Counted from the first letter of the stretch, positions 1 to 9,058 are shown. The stretch: 64,000 bases of DNA from Streptosporangium sp040640155 (GCF_040640155.1 NZ_JBFABE010000009.1:62001-126000); one strand, 5' to 3'. The notes: generated from the sequence alone by a model not told the origin. Translations and numbers: made by a program.

Positions 1-110
1 CGGCCGCCGTCCTGGGGGCGGTCGTCATGGCGCTGACGGCGGTCCTGGCCGCGATCCTTCTCCGGTCCGTACCGGTGGACGCCGCGACGGCCGAGGGCCG
101 CACCGGCTGA
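1..110 (+). CDS. C-terminal tail of a membrane protein (partial)
   Basis: This is only the last 35 codons of a gene that enters from the left edge, in frame from base 3 and ending with TGA at 108-110. The visible peptide is a hydrophobic Ala/Leu/Val helix beginning AAVLGAVVMALTAVL, followed by a short polar tail ending AEGRTG. That pattern fits the final membrane segment of a multi-pass transporter such as an MFS protein, but nothing family-specific is in view. A terminator-like hairpin follows at 155-190. Confidence 0.5.
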   Translation, partial: AAVLGAVVMALTAVLAAILLRSVPVDAATAEGRTG

Positions 111-154
111 GCCCGCCCGGCCGCGCGCCCCCTCGCCCGGCCGGAAAGCGGAAA

Positions 155-190
155 GGCCGCCGAGCCTCCCGAAACGGGGTGCCGGCGGCC
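155..190. terminator. Hairpin between the partial gene and the tRNA cluster
   Basis: The arms GGCCGCCG (155-162) and CGGCGGCC (183-190) can pair, and the loop contains a second small hairpin, CCCG-AAA-CGGG. It lies between a plus-strand gene end and the 3' end of the minus-strand tRNA cluster, so it could serve both directions. There is no T-run, as is usual at this GC content. Confidence 0.45.
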
Positions 191-235
191 GTTCGACCTG
201 GTCGGCCCGTGGGTGTCACGGGCGCCATGGAGGGG

Positions 236-310
236 TGGTGGACGATACAGGGATTGAACCTGTGACCTCTTCCGTGTCAGGGAAGCGCTCTCCCGCTGAG
301 CTAATCGTCC
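236..310 (-). tRNA. tRNA-Val (anticodon GAC)
   Basis: Read on the minus strand, the acceptor arms GGACGAT and ATCGTCC close the molecule. The D-arm and a T-arm with GGTTCAATCC are present. The anticodon stem CTTCC/GGAAG encloses the loop CTGACAC, giving anticodon GAC for Val. The discriminator A is followed by an encoded CCA (236-238), unlike the two upstream tRNAs. It is the last of a Gly-Cys-Val series. Confidence 0.93.
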
Positions 311-323
311 TCGTCGAAACCAG

Positions 324-394
324 AGGTGGAGACGGGATTTGAACCCGTGTAGACGGCTTTGCAGGCCGTTGCCTCGCCTCTCGGCCACTCCACC
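324..394 (-). tRNA. tRNA-Cys (anticodon GCA)
   Basis: The minus-strand acceptor arms GGTGGAG/CTCCACC, the T-loop GGTTCAAATCC and the anticodon stem ACGGC/GCCGT around the loop CTGCAAA give anticodon GCA. The discriminator base is U, as expected for tRNA-Cys. CCA is not encoded. It is the middle gene of the three-tRNA series. Confidence 0.93.
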
Positions 395-420
395 GAGTGG
401 GGGGCCGGAGCCCCTTTCCG

Positions 421-492
421 AGCGGAAGACGGGATTCGAACCCGCGACCCTCACCTTGGCAAGGTGATGCTCTACCACTGAGCCACTTCCGC
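421..492 (-). tRNA. tRNA-Gly (anticodon GCC)
   Basis: The minus-strand acceptor arms GCGGAAG/CTTCCGC, the T-loop GGTTCGAATCC and the anticodon stem TCACC/GGTGA around TTGCCAA give anticodon GCC. The discriminator is U, as usual for bacterial tRNA-Gly, and CCA is not encoded. It is the first gene of the minus-strand Gly-Cys-Val cluster. Confidence 0.93.
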
Positions 493-617
493 GTGTTTCC
501 TCCGGGTTTCACACCCGGTGGCGACGAGAGAACTCTAGCGGGTTTTCCCGACGGTTGCGTAACCGTCCGTTCAACCGGCCGTCCCGGAGGACCGGCCGAA
601 CGGACGGCTCGACCGTC

Positions 618-1340
618 TCACCCCACCGGCCCCGGCCCCGTCTCCGGCCGCGTCTCCCGACCCGGTCCCGGTCCCGGCGCCGGCCCCGTCTCCGGAGGGC
701 GGCGCAGTTGGCGGGCCACGACCCGCTCGACCGCGGGCAGGGTGAGGAAGATCTCCAGGATGCGGGTGAGGCGGTGCACCTCGATGCGGTGGAAGGCCGG
801 GCCGTCGGCACGGGCCAGCAGGAAGGTCAGCGCCAGCGGCGGCAGCGGCGCGGCGATCACGTGCAGCCCCCCGTCGAGGGTCAGGGCCGTCGGGCGGGCC
901 GGGGTGTCGTCGGGGAAGGGCACCTGTTCGGGGGCGCGCCAGCTCGAGTGCGCGATCGCGCGGGGGACGCGCTCGGTGCCCGCCGCGGCCCAGTCGGCGC
1001 TGAACAGCACCGGCATGGAGTCCAGCAGGGTGGCCAGGGCGCGGTCGCCCGCCGTGGTGATGTACTTGAGGATCTCCAGCTCGGGGTAGGTGCCCGGCGC
1101 CTCGCGGGTGCCCCAGATGCCCTCGATCGTCACCCCCGGCACGCTCCCCAGCCCGTCGACCAGGGCCTGCCGGGAGGCGGAGTCGGGCCAGTAGACGGTG
1201 ATGTCGTCCAGTGCCCGGCCCTCGCCGCGGTCCAGGACGACGACCTGGGTGATGTCCGCGCCCGCGACACCGAGGACGCGGGTGACCTTCCCCAGGGAGC
1301 CCGGCTGGTCGGGCAGCGCGATCCGCAGTCGCAGGAGCAT
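618..1340 (-). CDS. ACT-domain protein
   Basis: The 240-residue product begins MLLRLRIALPDQPGSLGKV, the typical start of an ACT domain (a small beta-alpha-beta regulatory fold that binds amino acids). The domain covers about residues 1-80 (ITQVVVLDRG, DDITVYWPD). The rest is an uncharacterised region with a proline/glycine-rich tail that makes no clear domain. The ATG was chosen because a GGGAGG motif precedes it by about 8 bases and because the ACT fold starts there; further upstream the frame runs antisense to dus. ACT proteins usually sense amino acids in regulation. No catalytic partner is adjacent and the ligand is unknown. The gene is divergent from dus across a 91-base gap. Confidence 0.8.
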   Translation of the reverse strand: MLLRLRIALPDQPGSLGKVTRVLGVAGADITQVVVLDRGEGRALDDITVYWPDSASRQALVDGLGSVPGVTIEGIWGTREAPGTYPELEILKYITTAGDRALATLLDSMPVLFSADWAAAGTERVPRAIAHSSWRAPEQVPFPDDTPARPTALTLDGGLHVIAAPLPPLALTFLLARADGPAFHRIEVHRLTRILEIFLTLPAVERVVARQLRRPPETGPAPGPGPGRETRPETGPGPVG

Positions 1341-1431
1341 CCGGGGCCTCCCATGCCACGTCTGACTGAACCAGGGACACCATATCCAGCGAGGATTCGT
1401 CCTGCTCGTCGCGGTGCGGTAGAAAAGCCGG

Positions 1432-2553
1432 GTGGAGACGTTGAAGCTGGGATCGCTGGAGGTGTGGCCGCCGGTCGTTCTGGCGCCCATGGCCGGGATC
1501 ACCAACACGGCGTTCCGGGGGCTCTGCCGCGAGCAGGGCGGCGGCCTCTTCGTCTGCGAGATGATCACGACGCGGGCGCTGGTCGAACGCAACGCCAAGA
1601 CCTTCAAGATGATCAGGTTCGAGCCGGACGAGAGCCCCCGCAGCCTCCAGCTCTACGGGGTCGACCCGGTGACCGTGGGCAGGGCCGTGCGGATGATCGC
1701 CGAGGAGGACCTGGCCGACCACGTCGACCTCAACTTCGGCTGCCCGGTGCCCAAGGTCACCCGCAAGGGCGGCGGCTCGGCCCTGCCGTACAAGCGGAAC
1801 CTGTTCCGGGCGATCCTGCGCGAGGCCGTGCGCAACGCCGGGACGCTGCCGGTGACCGTGAAGATGCGCAAGGGCATCGACGACGACCACCTGACCTACC
1901 TCGACGCCGGGCGGATCGCGGTGCAGGAGGGTGTCTCGGCGATCGCGCTGCACGGCCGGACCGCGATCCAGCACTACGGCGGGAAGGCCGACTGGGAGGC
2001 GATCGCGCGCCTGAAGGAGAGCGTGCCGGAGATCCCGGTGCTCGGCAACGGCGACATCTGGAGCGCCGCCGACGCGCGCCGCATGATGGACGAGACCGGC
2101 TGCGACGGCGTCGTCGTGGGCCGGGGCTGCCTGGGCCGTCCCTGGCTGTTCGCGGACCTGGCGGCCATGTGCGAGGGGGGCGAGAGGACCCTCCGCCCCC
2201 GGCTGGGCGAGGTCGCCGCGACCATGGACCGGCACGCCACCCTGCTGGCCGAGTGCTTCGAGAGCGAGCCGCACGCCGTGGCCGACTTCCGCAAGCACGT
2301 CGGCTGGTACCTCAAGGGCTTCACCGTGGGCTCCGACCTGCGGCGCCGGCTGGCCACCTCCGAGACCCTGGCCGGTCTGCGCGAGGGCCTGGCCGAGCTG
2401 GAGGCGGACCAGCCGTGGCCCGAAGGCGCCGACCTGCCGCGCGGCAAGACCAACCCCCGCGACCGCGTCCAGCTCCCGGCCGGTTGGCTGGACGACCCCT
2501 ACGACCTCGCCGTCCCCTCCGCCGACGCCGAGAACGACACCTCGGGCGGCTGA
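1432..2553 (+). CDS. dus: tRNA-dihydrouridine synthase
   Basis: This enzyme reduces uridine to dihydrouridine in the D-loop of tRNA, using FMN and NAD(P)H. The 373-residue length is normal. It shows the FMN-binding start VVLAPMAGITNTAFR (about residues 15-29), the catalytic loop NFGCPVPKV with the active-site Cys at residue 104, a HGRTA phosphate-binding segment and the barrel end GVVVGRGCLGRPWLF. Position specificity cannot be told from sequence alone. The GTG start follows a TAGAAA hexamer by 6 bases with no Shine-Dalgarno, suggesting a leaderless transcript. It sits near the tRNA cluster but is transcribed divergently from the ACT gene. Confidence 0.95.
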   Translation: METLKLGSLEVWPPVVLAPMAGITNTAFRGLCREQGGGLFVCEMITTRALVERNAKTFKMIRFEPDESPRSLQLYGVDPVTVGRAVRMIAEEDLADHVDLNFGCPVPKVTRKGGGSALPYKRNLFRAILREAVRNAGTLPVTVKMRKGIDDDHLTYLDAGRIAVQEGVSAIALHGRTAIQHYGGKADWEAIARLKESVPEIPVLGNGDIWSAADARRMMDETGCDGVVVGRGCLGRPWLFADLAAMCEGGERTLRPRLGEVAATMDRHATLLAECFESEPHAVADFRKHVGWYLKGFTVGSDLRRRLATSETLAGLREGLAELEADQPWPEGADLPRGKTNPRDRVQLPAGWLDDPYDLAVPSADAENDTSGG

Positions 2554-2565
2554 CACCCCGGCCAG

Positions 2566-2625
2566 CCCCGGCCCGGCGCGCTCCCCGGCCCGGCGTCCCC
2601 CGGCCCGGCGTCCCCCGGCCCGGCG
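2566..2625. repeat. Short GC repeat, four copies of a 13-mer
   Basis: The 13-mer CCCCGGCCCGGCG occurs at 2566, 2583, 2598 and 2613, spaced 17, 15 and 15 bases. It sits in the 261-base interval between dus and the TRAP permease gene. It looks like a slippage-derived GC repeat and may have weak terminator character. No gene is seen in the interval. Confidence 0.7.
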
Positions 2626-2814
2626 CGCCGCCCAGGCTCGCGTGCCCCCGGCCGTGCCGTCCGCCGGTCCTGCCGCGCCCTCCGCCGTGCCGTGCCGGTG
2701 GGGAACGTCCCGCGCCGCAGGTGTGACGCGAATGTGACCGCGCTCTGACGGACGCGGGTCAACGATCTCTGTAATCTGCGGTCAGAGGTCGCGGCTCACA
2801 CGTGGGGACGGCGG

Positions 2815-4737
2815 TTGGCGAGCACCACTTCAGCGGACGAGTTGATCGCGGAGTTCGACGCGGAACGACCCGCCCGGCGCCTTTCCGGCCCGGTGGCGCG
2901 GGCCGTCACGCTGGTCGCCCTCGGCCTGTCGCTCTACGTCCTCTACCGCGCCTTCCGCGCCGGTGCCGTGCTGCCGTACCGGATGGTCTTCCTCGCGGTC
3001 GTGCTGCCGCTCACCTTCGTCTGCCACAAGCCGGGACGGCGCGGCACCGACCGGCCCGGTGCCGTCGACTGGGCGCTGGCCGCGCTCTCCCTGGCCGCCT
3101 GCCTCTACCCGCTGGTGGTCTTCGACGACTTCATCCGGCGCGCCTTCGAGCCGACCACGCTCGACGTGGTGGCCGGGGCCGTCATCGTGCTGCTGGTGCT
3201 GGAGGGCTGCCGGCGCGCCGTCGGGTGGATCCTGCCCGCCGTCTGCGTCGCCTTCGCCGCGTACGCCTACTACGGCGGTTACCTGCCCTTCGACTGGGTC
3301 GTCGGGCACCGGGGCTACGACCTGGACCGGATCGTCGTCTCCTTCGTGATGGGCACCGACGGCGTGTACGGCGTCCCGCTGGACGTGGCGGCCACCTACA
3401 TCGTCCTGTTCACCGTCTACGGCGCGGTGCTCGACCACTCCGGGGCGGGACGGTTCTTCGTGGACGTCTCCCTGGCCGCCTTCCGCCGCTCGCGCTCGGC
3501 GCCCGGCCGCACCGTCACCCTGGCCGGGTTCCTGCTCGGCACGGTCAGCGGCTCGGGCGTGGCGACGACGGTGAGCGTGGGCAGCGTCGCCTGGCCGATC
3601 CTGCGCCGGGCGGGCTACCCGCCCGAGCAGGGCGGGGGAGTCCTCGCGGCGGCCGGCATCGGGGCGATCCTGTCGCCGCCCACGCTGGGCGCGGCGGCGT
3701 TCATCATCGCCGAGTACCTTCAGGTGAGCTACCTCACCGTGCTGCTGTACGCCACCGTCCCGACGATCCTGTACTACCTGGGGATCTTCCTGGCCATCGA
3801 GATCGACGCCCGCCGGTACGGGACGCGGGCGGTCGAGGTGGACGCGCCGCGCCTCTGGCCGCTGGTGCGGCGCTTCGGCTACCACTTCAGCTCGCTGTTC
3901 GTGATCGTCGTCCTGATGGCGCTGGGCCAGTCGCCGTTCCGCGCCGTGGTGTACGCCACCCTGCTGGCCCTCGCGCTCTCCTTCCTCGACCGCGAGCACG
4001 CCCTGACCCCCCGCAGGGCGGCGCGGGCCCTGGCCGCCGGGGTGACCGGTGTGCTGCCGGTCGCGGTGACCTGCGCGGCGGCCGGCCTGATCGTCGCCGT
4101 CGTCACCCTCACCGGGCTGGGCCTCAAGGCGAGCTCGCTGATCGTCGGCGTCTCGGGCGGCAACCTCGCCGTCACCGCGCTGCTGTGCGCGGTCGCGGTG
4201 CTCGTGCTCGGCCTGGCCGTGCCGGTGACCGCGTCGTTCGTCATCGCGGCCGTCATCATCGGGCCCGCGCTGACGGACCTGGGCGTCGGCCGGCCCGAGG
4301 CGTACATGTTCATCTTCTACTACGCCGTGCTGTCGGAGGTCAGCCCGCCCACGGCGCTGTCGGCCTTCGCGGCCTCGGCGGTCACCGGGGGCGACGCCTA
4401 CCGGACCATGATCGCCACCTGGAAGTACACGCTGCCCGCGTTCCTGGTGCCGTTCGCCTTCGTGCTGGCCCCCGGAGGGGCCGCCCTGCTGGCCCAGGGC
4501 ACGTTCGGCGAGATCGTCGCGGCCACCGCGGTCTCGGCGCTGGCGGTGGCCGCGCTGGCCGCCGCCACCGGCGGGCGGCTGCTCGGCCCGGCCGGGCCCG
4601 CCGAACGGGTGCTGTGCGCGGTGGCGGCCGTGTCGCTGCTGTTCCTGTCGCCGCTGCCCGCGCTGGCCGGGGCGGGGCTGCTGGCCCTGGCCGTTCTCCT
4701 GCATCTGCTGACGAGAAAACGAGAGGTGAGGCGATGA
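2815..4737 (+). CDS. TRAP transporter fused permease (TAXI type)
   Basis: This is the integral membrane part of a tripartite ATP-independent periplasmic (TRAP) uptake system. At 640 residues it matches the fused small-plus-large (QM) permease that accompanies TAXI receptors. About 16 or more hydrophobic segments are visible. The conserved permease signature GTVSGSGVATTVSVGSVAWP is followed by AAGIGAILSPPTLGAAAFI, and the C-terminal half repeats it with EVSPPTALSAFAASAVTGG. The start is probably TTG at 2815 with GGGGACGG upstream; an internal GTG at 2893 would remove only a soluble N-terminus. The stop overlaps the ATG of the receptor gene, so the two are translationally coupled. The substrate is not evident; characterised TAXI systems take up organic acids or glutamate. 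Confidence 0.93.
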   Translation: MASTTSADELIAEFDAERPARRLSGPVARAVTLVALGLSLYVLYRAFRAGAVLPYRMVFLAVVLPLTFVCHKPGRRGTDRPGAVDWALAALSLAACLYPLVVFDDFIRRAFEPTTLDVVAGAVIVLLVLEGCRRAVGWILPAVCVAFAAYAYYGGYLPFDWVVGHRGYDLDRIVVSFVMGTDGVYGVPLDVAATYIVLFTVYGAVLDHSGAGRFFVDVSLAAFRRSRSAPGRTVTLAGFLLGTVSGSGVATTVSVGSVAWPILRRAGYPPEQGGGVLAAAGIGAILSPPTLGAAAFIIAEYLQVSYLTVLLYATVPTILYYLGIFLAIEIDARRYGTRAVEVDAPRLWPLVRRFGYHFSSLFVIVVLMALGQSPFRAVVYATLLALALSFLDREHALTPRRAARALAAGVTGVLPVAVTCAAAGLIVAVVTLTGLGLKASSLIVGVSGGNLAVTALLCAVAVLVLGLAVPVTASFVIAAVIIGPALTDLGVGRPEAYMFIFYYAVLSEVSPPTALSAFAASAVTGGDAYRTMIATWKYTLPAFLVPFAFVLAPGGAALLAQGTFGEIVAATAVSALAVAALAAATGGRLLGPAGPAERVLCAVAAVSLLFLSPLPALAGAGLLALAVLLHLLTRKREVRR

Positions 4738-5735
4738 CCGTCAGACGAGTGGCCGCCCTGCTGGCGGCGGGGACGCTGATGCTCGGCGGGCTCCTCAGCG
4801 GCTGCGGCGGCGACCGGTCGGCCCAGCAGGCCGAGCAGGCCGCCCGGAGCGGCGACGGCACCGCCGCCGCGGGCAGGCGGCTGTCGATCGCCACCGGCAA
4901 CACCACCGGCGTCTACTACGTCCTGGGCGGGGGACTGGCCGACCAGATCGGCAGGCACCTGCCCGGCCACCAGGCCACCGCCGAGGCGACCGGCGCCTCG
5001 GTGGAGAACGTTCAGCGCGTCGTCAGGGGTGACTCCGACATCGCCTTCACCCTGGCCGACACCGCCGCCGACGCGGTCGCGGGCAAGGGGGCCTTCACCG
5101 CGCCCCAGCCGATCCGCGCCCTGGCCCGCCTCTACGACAACTCCACCCAGGTGGTCGCCGCCACCGCCTCCGGCGTGACGTCGATCGCCGGCCTCAGGGG
5201 AAAGCGGGTCTCCACCGGCTCGCCCAACTCCGGCACCGAGGTGATCGCGCTGCGCCTGCTGAAGGCGGCCGGGCTCGACCCGGACAAGGACGTCGACCGC
5301 CAGGCGCTCGGCCTGCCCGAGAGCGTGCAGGCCCTCAAGGACGGCGACCTCGACGCCCTCGTCTGGTCGGGCGGCCTGCCCACGCCCGGCATCACCGACC
5401 TGTTCACCTCGCTCAAGGGGAAGGTCGCCTTCGTGCCGCTGGACGCGGTGCTGCCCGCGATGCGCGCCGAGCACGGCGAGGTGTACGCCGAGGGCACGAT
5501 CGCCAAGGACGTCTACGGCACCCCGGCCGACGTGTCCACCATCGCGGTGCCCAACCTGCTCGTGGTGAACGAGACGATGGACCCGGCCCTGGCCGGGAGC
5601 CTGACGAAACTGATCTTCGATCGCAAGGCCGACCTGGAGAAGGTGCACCCGGCGGCCGGGGACATCACCCGCGACAACGCCCCGAGGACCGGCCCGGTGC
5701 CGCTGCACGACGGCGCGAAGGGGTACTACGGCTGA
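4734..5735 (+). CDS. TAXI-family TRAP solute receptor, lipoprotein
   Basis: This is the extracytoplasmic substrate-binding partner of the upstream fused permease. The 333-residue protein has a lipoprotein signal peptide with the lipobox LLSGC (lipidated Cys24), so it should be membrane-anchored outside the cell. The mature part shows TAXI hallmarks: IATGNTTGVYYVLGGGLADQI near residues 51-70, ATEATGASVENVQ-like strands, and the hinge segment GKRVSTGSPNSGTEVIA. The gene overlaps the permease stop by four bases (ATGA). A GC hairpin about 50 bases after the stop probably ends the operon. Ligand unknown. Confidence 0.93.
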   Translation: MTVRRVAALLAAGTLMLGGLLSGCGGDRSAQQAEQAARSGDGTAAAGRRLSIATGNTTGVYYVLGGGLADQIGRHLPGHQATAEATGASVENVQRVVRGDSDIAFTLADTAADAVAGKGAFTAPQPIRALARLYDNSTQVVAATASGVTSIAGLRGKRVSTGSPNSGTEVIALRLLKAAGLDPDKDVDRQALGLPESVQALKDGDLDALVWSGGLPTPGITDLFTSLKGKVAFVPLDAVLPAMRAEHGEVYAEGTIAKDVYGTPADVSTIAVPNLLVVNETMDPALAGSLTKLIFDRKADLEKVHPAAGDITRDNAPRTGPVPLHDGAKGYYG

Positions 5736-5782
5736 CCCGCGCGGCCGGGCCGCCCGGGCCGTCCGGACCGATCGACCGGCGA

Positions 5783-5798
5783 CCGGGCGCCCGCCCGG
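5783..5798. terminator. Hairpin between convergent genes
   Basis: CCGGGC (5783-5788) pairs with GCCCGG (5793-5798) around a four-base loop, in the short space between the convergent TAXI and DUF2087 genes. There is no T-run. Confidence 0.4.
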
Positions 5799-5860
5799 CC
5801 CGCGTCCCGGACCCGACCGGCCGGCGTCCGGGTGCCCGGGTGTCCCGGCGCCGTCCGCCG

Positions 5861-6379
5861 TCAGGCCTCGACGGAGCCGCCGCTGCGCCAGTAGACGTTG
5901 TTCTCCCTGCTGAGCATGCCCTCGTCGACCAGGTAGCGCCGCAGCGCCGCGTAGTCGTCGTGGAAGGCGCGCAGCGCGACGTTGACGTCCTTCTCGGAGT
6001 AGCGCGTCCCCGGCTCGAAGACCTGGACCACGTAGTCGAGCACGACGAGCTGCTTGTCGCGCTTGCTGGGGATCGCCCGCAGCCGCCCCTCGACGAGGAA
6101 GGACTGCAGCACCTTCTCCTGCGGGGAGACCGGGGCCGCGGGCCTGGCCGTGGCGTGCAGCAGCTCGCGGAACCGCTCGCGCCGCACCTCCCACCGGCCG
6201 CCCTCCCCCCGTACGGCCAGGCCACCGCGCTCCAAGCGGTCCAGGGCGCGCCTGACCGCCTCCCGCTCCAGGCCGGACTCCTTCTCGGGCTCACCCCCCA
6301 GCGCCAGAGCCGCCAGCACCCGCAGCGTGTCCTCCTGGTACAGCAGGCCCAGCACCTGCCTGATCGCTTCGTCGCTCAT
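5861..6379 (-). CDS. DUF2087-type protein with helical N-terminus
   Basis: The 172-residue protein has an N-terminal helical part (MSDEAIRQVLGLLYQED and later EREAVRRALDRLERGGLAV) that resembles a winged-helix fold. From about residue 85 the C-terminal part matches the DUF2087 pattern: VLQSFLVEGRLRAIPSKR, KQLVVLDYVVQVFEPGTRYSE, and ALRAFHDDYAALRRYLVDEG. The ATG follows GGCGGG. DUF2087 proteins are common in Gram-positive bacteria and often behave like regulators, but no biochemical role is established. It is about 80 bases downstream of the helicase gene on the same strand and may be co-transcribed with it. Confidence 0.82.
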   Translation of the reverse strand: MSDEAIRQVLGLLYQEDTLRVLAALALGGEPEKESGLEREAVRRALDRLERGGLAVRGEGGRWEVRRERFRELLHATARPAAPVSPQEKVLQSFLVEGRLRAIPSKRDKQLVVLDYVVQVFEPGTRYSEKDVNVALRAFHDDYAALRRYLVDEGMLSRENNVYWRSGGSVEA

Positions 6380-6462
6380 CCCGCCATTCTCCCGGCTCAC
6401 GGCACGAAGGTGATCCCGGAGGCGACCCCTCGCCGCTCCCGGTGCCGGTCTCGGTGCCGCTC

Positions 6463-8955
6463 TCAGAGGCGGTTCAGGCCGACGACGTGGACCACCGCCC
6501 GGCCCTCCTCGTCGGAGGCGGCCAGGTCGACCTGGGCGTCGATGCCCCAGTCGCCGTCGCCCGCCGGGTCGGCGACGACCTGGCGGACCCGCCAGAACTC
6601 CTTCTCCTCCTCGATGCGGAGCAGGCCGGGACCGCGCGCGTCCGGTCCGGTGCCGATCTCCTCGTGGTCGTCGTAGTAGGCGTCGAGCGCGGCGCCCCAG
6701 TCGACGTCCGGGGCCAGCCGCTCCAGCTCCTGCTCGTCCTCGACGGCGGCCAGCTCGATCAGGCGGAACATCGCGTTGCGCACCAGCACCCGGAACGCGC
6801 GGGTGTTGGCGGTGACCGGCTTGGTGGTCTCCTCCAGGGTGGGCGCCTCCACCTCCCCGGTCGGGTTCTGCAGCTGCTCCCACTCGTCCAGCAGGCTGGA
6901 GTCGACCTGGCGGACCAGCTCGCCGAGCCACTCGATGAGGTCGACGAGGTCCTCGGTCTTGAGGTGCTCGGGGATGGTCCGCGACAGGGTGCGGTAGGCG
7001 TCGGCGAGGTAGCGCAGGACGGTGCCCTCGGAGCGGGTCAGCTCGTAGAACTGCACGTAGTCGGCGAAGGTCATCGCCCGCTCGTACATGTCGCGCACGA
7101 CGCTCTTGGGGCTGACCGTGTAGTCGCCCACCCAGGGGTGGCCGCGCCGGTAGGTCTCGTAGGCGCCCAGCAGCAGGTCGGCCAGGGGCATCGGGTAGGT
7201 GACGTCGGCCAGGAGCTCCATCCGCTCCTCGTACTCGACGCCGTCGGACTTCATCTGCGCCACCGCCTCGCCGCGCGCCTTGTTGAGCTGCGCGGACAGG
7301 ATCTGGCGGGGGTCGTCGAGGATGGACTCGATGATCGAGACCATGTCCAGGGCGTAGTTCGGCGACTCCATGTCGAGCAGTTCCAGGGTCGCCAGCGCGA
7401 AGGTGGACAGTGCCTGGTTCAGCGCGAAGTCCTCCTGCAGGTCGACGGTGAGGCGGGCCAGCCGGCCCTGGTCGTCGGGCTCGGAGAGCGTCTCCACCAC
7501 GCCCCCGGCCAGCAGCGACCGGTAGATCGCGATGGCCTGGCTGATGTGCCGCCGCTGCCACTTGCGGTCCTCGTGGTTGTCGGTCAGCAGGTGGCGCATG
7601 GCCGCGTAGCAGTCGCCGGGACGGTTGATCACCGCGAGCAGCATGGCGTTGCTGACCTTGAAGCGGGAGTTCAGCGGCTCCGGCTCGGCGGTCTGCAGCT
7701 TCTCGAAGGTCTCCTCGCTCCAGCCGACGAAGCCCTCCGGCGGCTTCTTGCGGGCGAACCCGCGCCGTCTCTTGGGATCGTCGCCGATCTTGGCCAGGGC
7801 CTTCTCGTTCTCGACCACGTGGTCGGGCGCCTGGCAGACGACGTAGCCGATGGTGTCGAACCCGGCCCGGCCGGCCCGCCCGGCGATCTGGTGGAACTCG
7901 CGGGCGCGCAGCCGGCGCACCTTGTTGCCGTCGTACTTCGACAGGGCGGTGAACAGCACGGTCCTGATCGGGACGTTCACGCCGACGCCGAGCGTGTCGG
8001 TGCCGCAGATGACCTTCAGCAGGCCGGCCTGGGCCAGGCGCTCGACCAGGCGGCGGTACTTGGGGAGCATCCCGGCGTGGTGCACGCCGATGCCGTGCCG
8101 CACCAGGCGGGAGAGGGCCTGGCCGAACTTCGTGGTGAACCGGAAGTGACCGATCATGGAGGCGATCGCCTCCTTCTCGGCCTTGCTCGACATGTTGATG
8201 CTCATCAGCGCCTGCGCCCGCTCCATGGCCGAGGCCTGGGTGAAGTGGACGACGTAGACCGGGTACTGGTTGGTGGTGAGCATCTCCTCCAGCGTCTCGT
8301 GCAGCGGGGTCATCCGGTAGGAGTAGACCAGCGGGACCGGGCGCTCGGCGTTCTTGACCGTCGCGGTGGGCCTGCCGGTGCGCCGGGTGAGGTCCTCCTC
8401 GAACCTGGTGACGTCCCCCAGGGTCGCCGACATCAGGATGAACTGGACGTTCGGCAGCTCCAGGAGCGGCACCTGCCAGGCCCAGCCCCGGTCGGGCTCG
8501 GAGTAGAAGTGGAACTCGTCCATCACGACCTGGCCGATGTCGGCCTGGGCGCCGTCGCGGAGCGCGACGTTGGCGAGGATCTCCGCGGTGCAGCAGATGA
8601 TCGGCGCGCCGGGGTTCACGCTGGCGTCGCCGGTCATCATCCCGACGTTCTCGGTGCCGAACACCGCGCACAGGTCGAAGAACTTCTCCGACACCAGCGC
8701 CTTGATCGGCGCGGTGTAGAAGGTGCGCACGTCCCTGGTCAGCGCGGTGAAGTGCGCTCCGGCGGCGACCAGGCTCTTGCCCGAGCCGGTCGGGGTGGCC
8801 AGGATCAGGTTGTTGCCCGAGACCACCTCGATCAGAGCCTCCTCCTGCGCGGGGTAGAGGGTCAGCCCCCGCTCGGAGTTCCACTCGACGAACGCGTCGA
8901 AGATGGTGTCGGGGTCGGCGTCGATCTCTTCTGGCAGGCGGTCTACAAGGCTCAC
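6463..8955 (-). CDS. Ski2-like DEAD/DEAH-box helicase with DUF3516-type C-terminus
   Basis: This is an ATP-dependent superfamily 2 RNA/DNA helicase of 830 residues. Walker A (ATPTGSGKS) is at about 53-61, motif Ia is TAPIKALVSEK, and the DEAH-like motif is DEFH at 146-149. Motif III is SATLG at 176-180. The RecA2 motifs include VHHAGMLPKYRRLVE, GTDTLGVGVNVP and HQIAGRAGRAGFDT. The C-terminal half matches the actinobacterial DUF3516 helicase group. I use GTG at 8955 because the N-terminus reads MSLVDRLPEE there and a CAGTAT -10 box lies six bases upstream, suggesting a leaderless mRNA. A longer reading adds 28 unlikely residues. The cellular target is not known. Confidence 0.9.
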   Translation of the reverse strand: MSLVDRLPEEIDADPDTIFDAFVEWNSERGLTLYPAQEEALIEVVSGNNLILATPTGSGKSLVAAGAHFTALTRDVRTFYTAPIKALVSEKFFDLCAVFGTENVGMMTGDASVNPGAPIICCTAEILANVALRDGAQADIGQVVMDEFHFYSEPDRGWAWQVPLLELPNVQFILMSATLGDVTRFEEDLTRRTGRPTATVKNAERPVPLVYSYRMTPLHETLEEMLTTNQYPVYVVHFTQASAMERAQALMSINMSSKAEKEAIASMIGHFRFTTKFGQALSRLVRHGIGVHHAGMLPKYRRLVERLAQAGLLKVICGTDTLGVGVNVPIRTVLFTALSKYDGNKVRRLRAREFHQIAGRAGRAGFDTIGYVVCQAPDHVVENEKALAKIGDDPKRRRGFARKKPPEGFVGWSEETFEKLQTAEPEPLNSRFKVSNAMLLAVINRPGDCYAAMRHLLTDNHEDRKWQRRHISQAIAIYRSLLAGGVVETLSEPDDQGRLARLTVDLQEDFALNQALSTFALATLELLDMESPNYALDMVSIIESILDDPRQILSAQLNKARGEAVAQMKSDGVEYEERMELLADVTYPMPLADLLLGAYETYRRGHPWVGDYTVSPKSVVRDMYERAMTFADYVQFYELTRSEGTVLRYLADAYRTLSRTIPEHLKTEDLVDLIEWLGELVRQVDSSLLDEWEQLQNPTGEVEAPTLEETTKPVTANTRAFRVLVRNAMFRLIELAAVEDEQELERLAPDVDWGAALDAYYDDHEEIGTGPDARGPGLLRIEEEKEFWRVRQVVADPAGDGDWGIDAQVDLAASDEEGRAVVHVVGLNRL

Positions 8956-8961
8956 GGTCCA

Positions 8962-8967
8962 ATACTG
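8962..8967 (-). promoter_or_regulatory. -10 element of the helicase gene
   Basis: On the minus strand CAGTAT is followed by six bases and the GTG start of the helicase gene, with no ribosome binding site. This spacing is diagnostic of leaderless transcription in actinomycetes. Confidence 0.5.
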
Positions 8968-9026
8968 CCGAAGAACTCGCGATGGTCGGACCGGTGGGGG
9001 CGTTGGATCACACCGCCCCCACCGGA

Positions 9027-9058
9027 AAACGCATGACATCGCGTTGTCATGACCGTTT
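9027..9058 (-). terminator. Hairpin at the end of the HTH operon
   Basis: ATGACA (9033-9038) and TGTCAT (9045-9050) form arms that extend through AAACG/CGTTT, with T-runs on both strands. The stop codon of the HTH gene lies inside the structure. It separates that gene from the downstream helicase gene on the same strand. The symmetric arms could also be a protein-binding site. Confidence 0.5.

Noticed and set aside
571..2556. Long open frames on the strand opposite dus and through the ACT gene
   Set aside because: These are artefacts of GC-rich codon structure; they have no fold, low complexity and mirror true genes with clear motifs.
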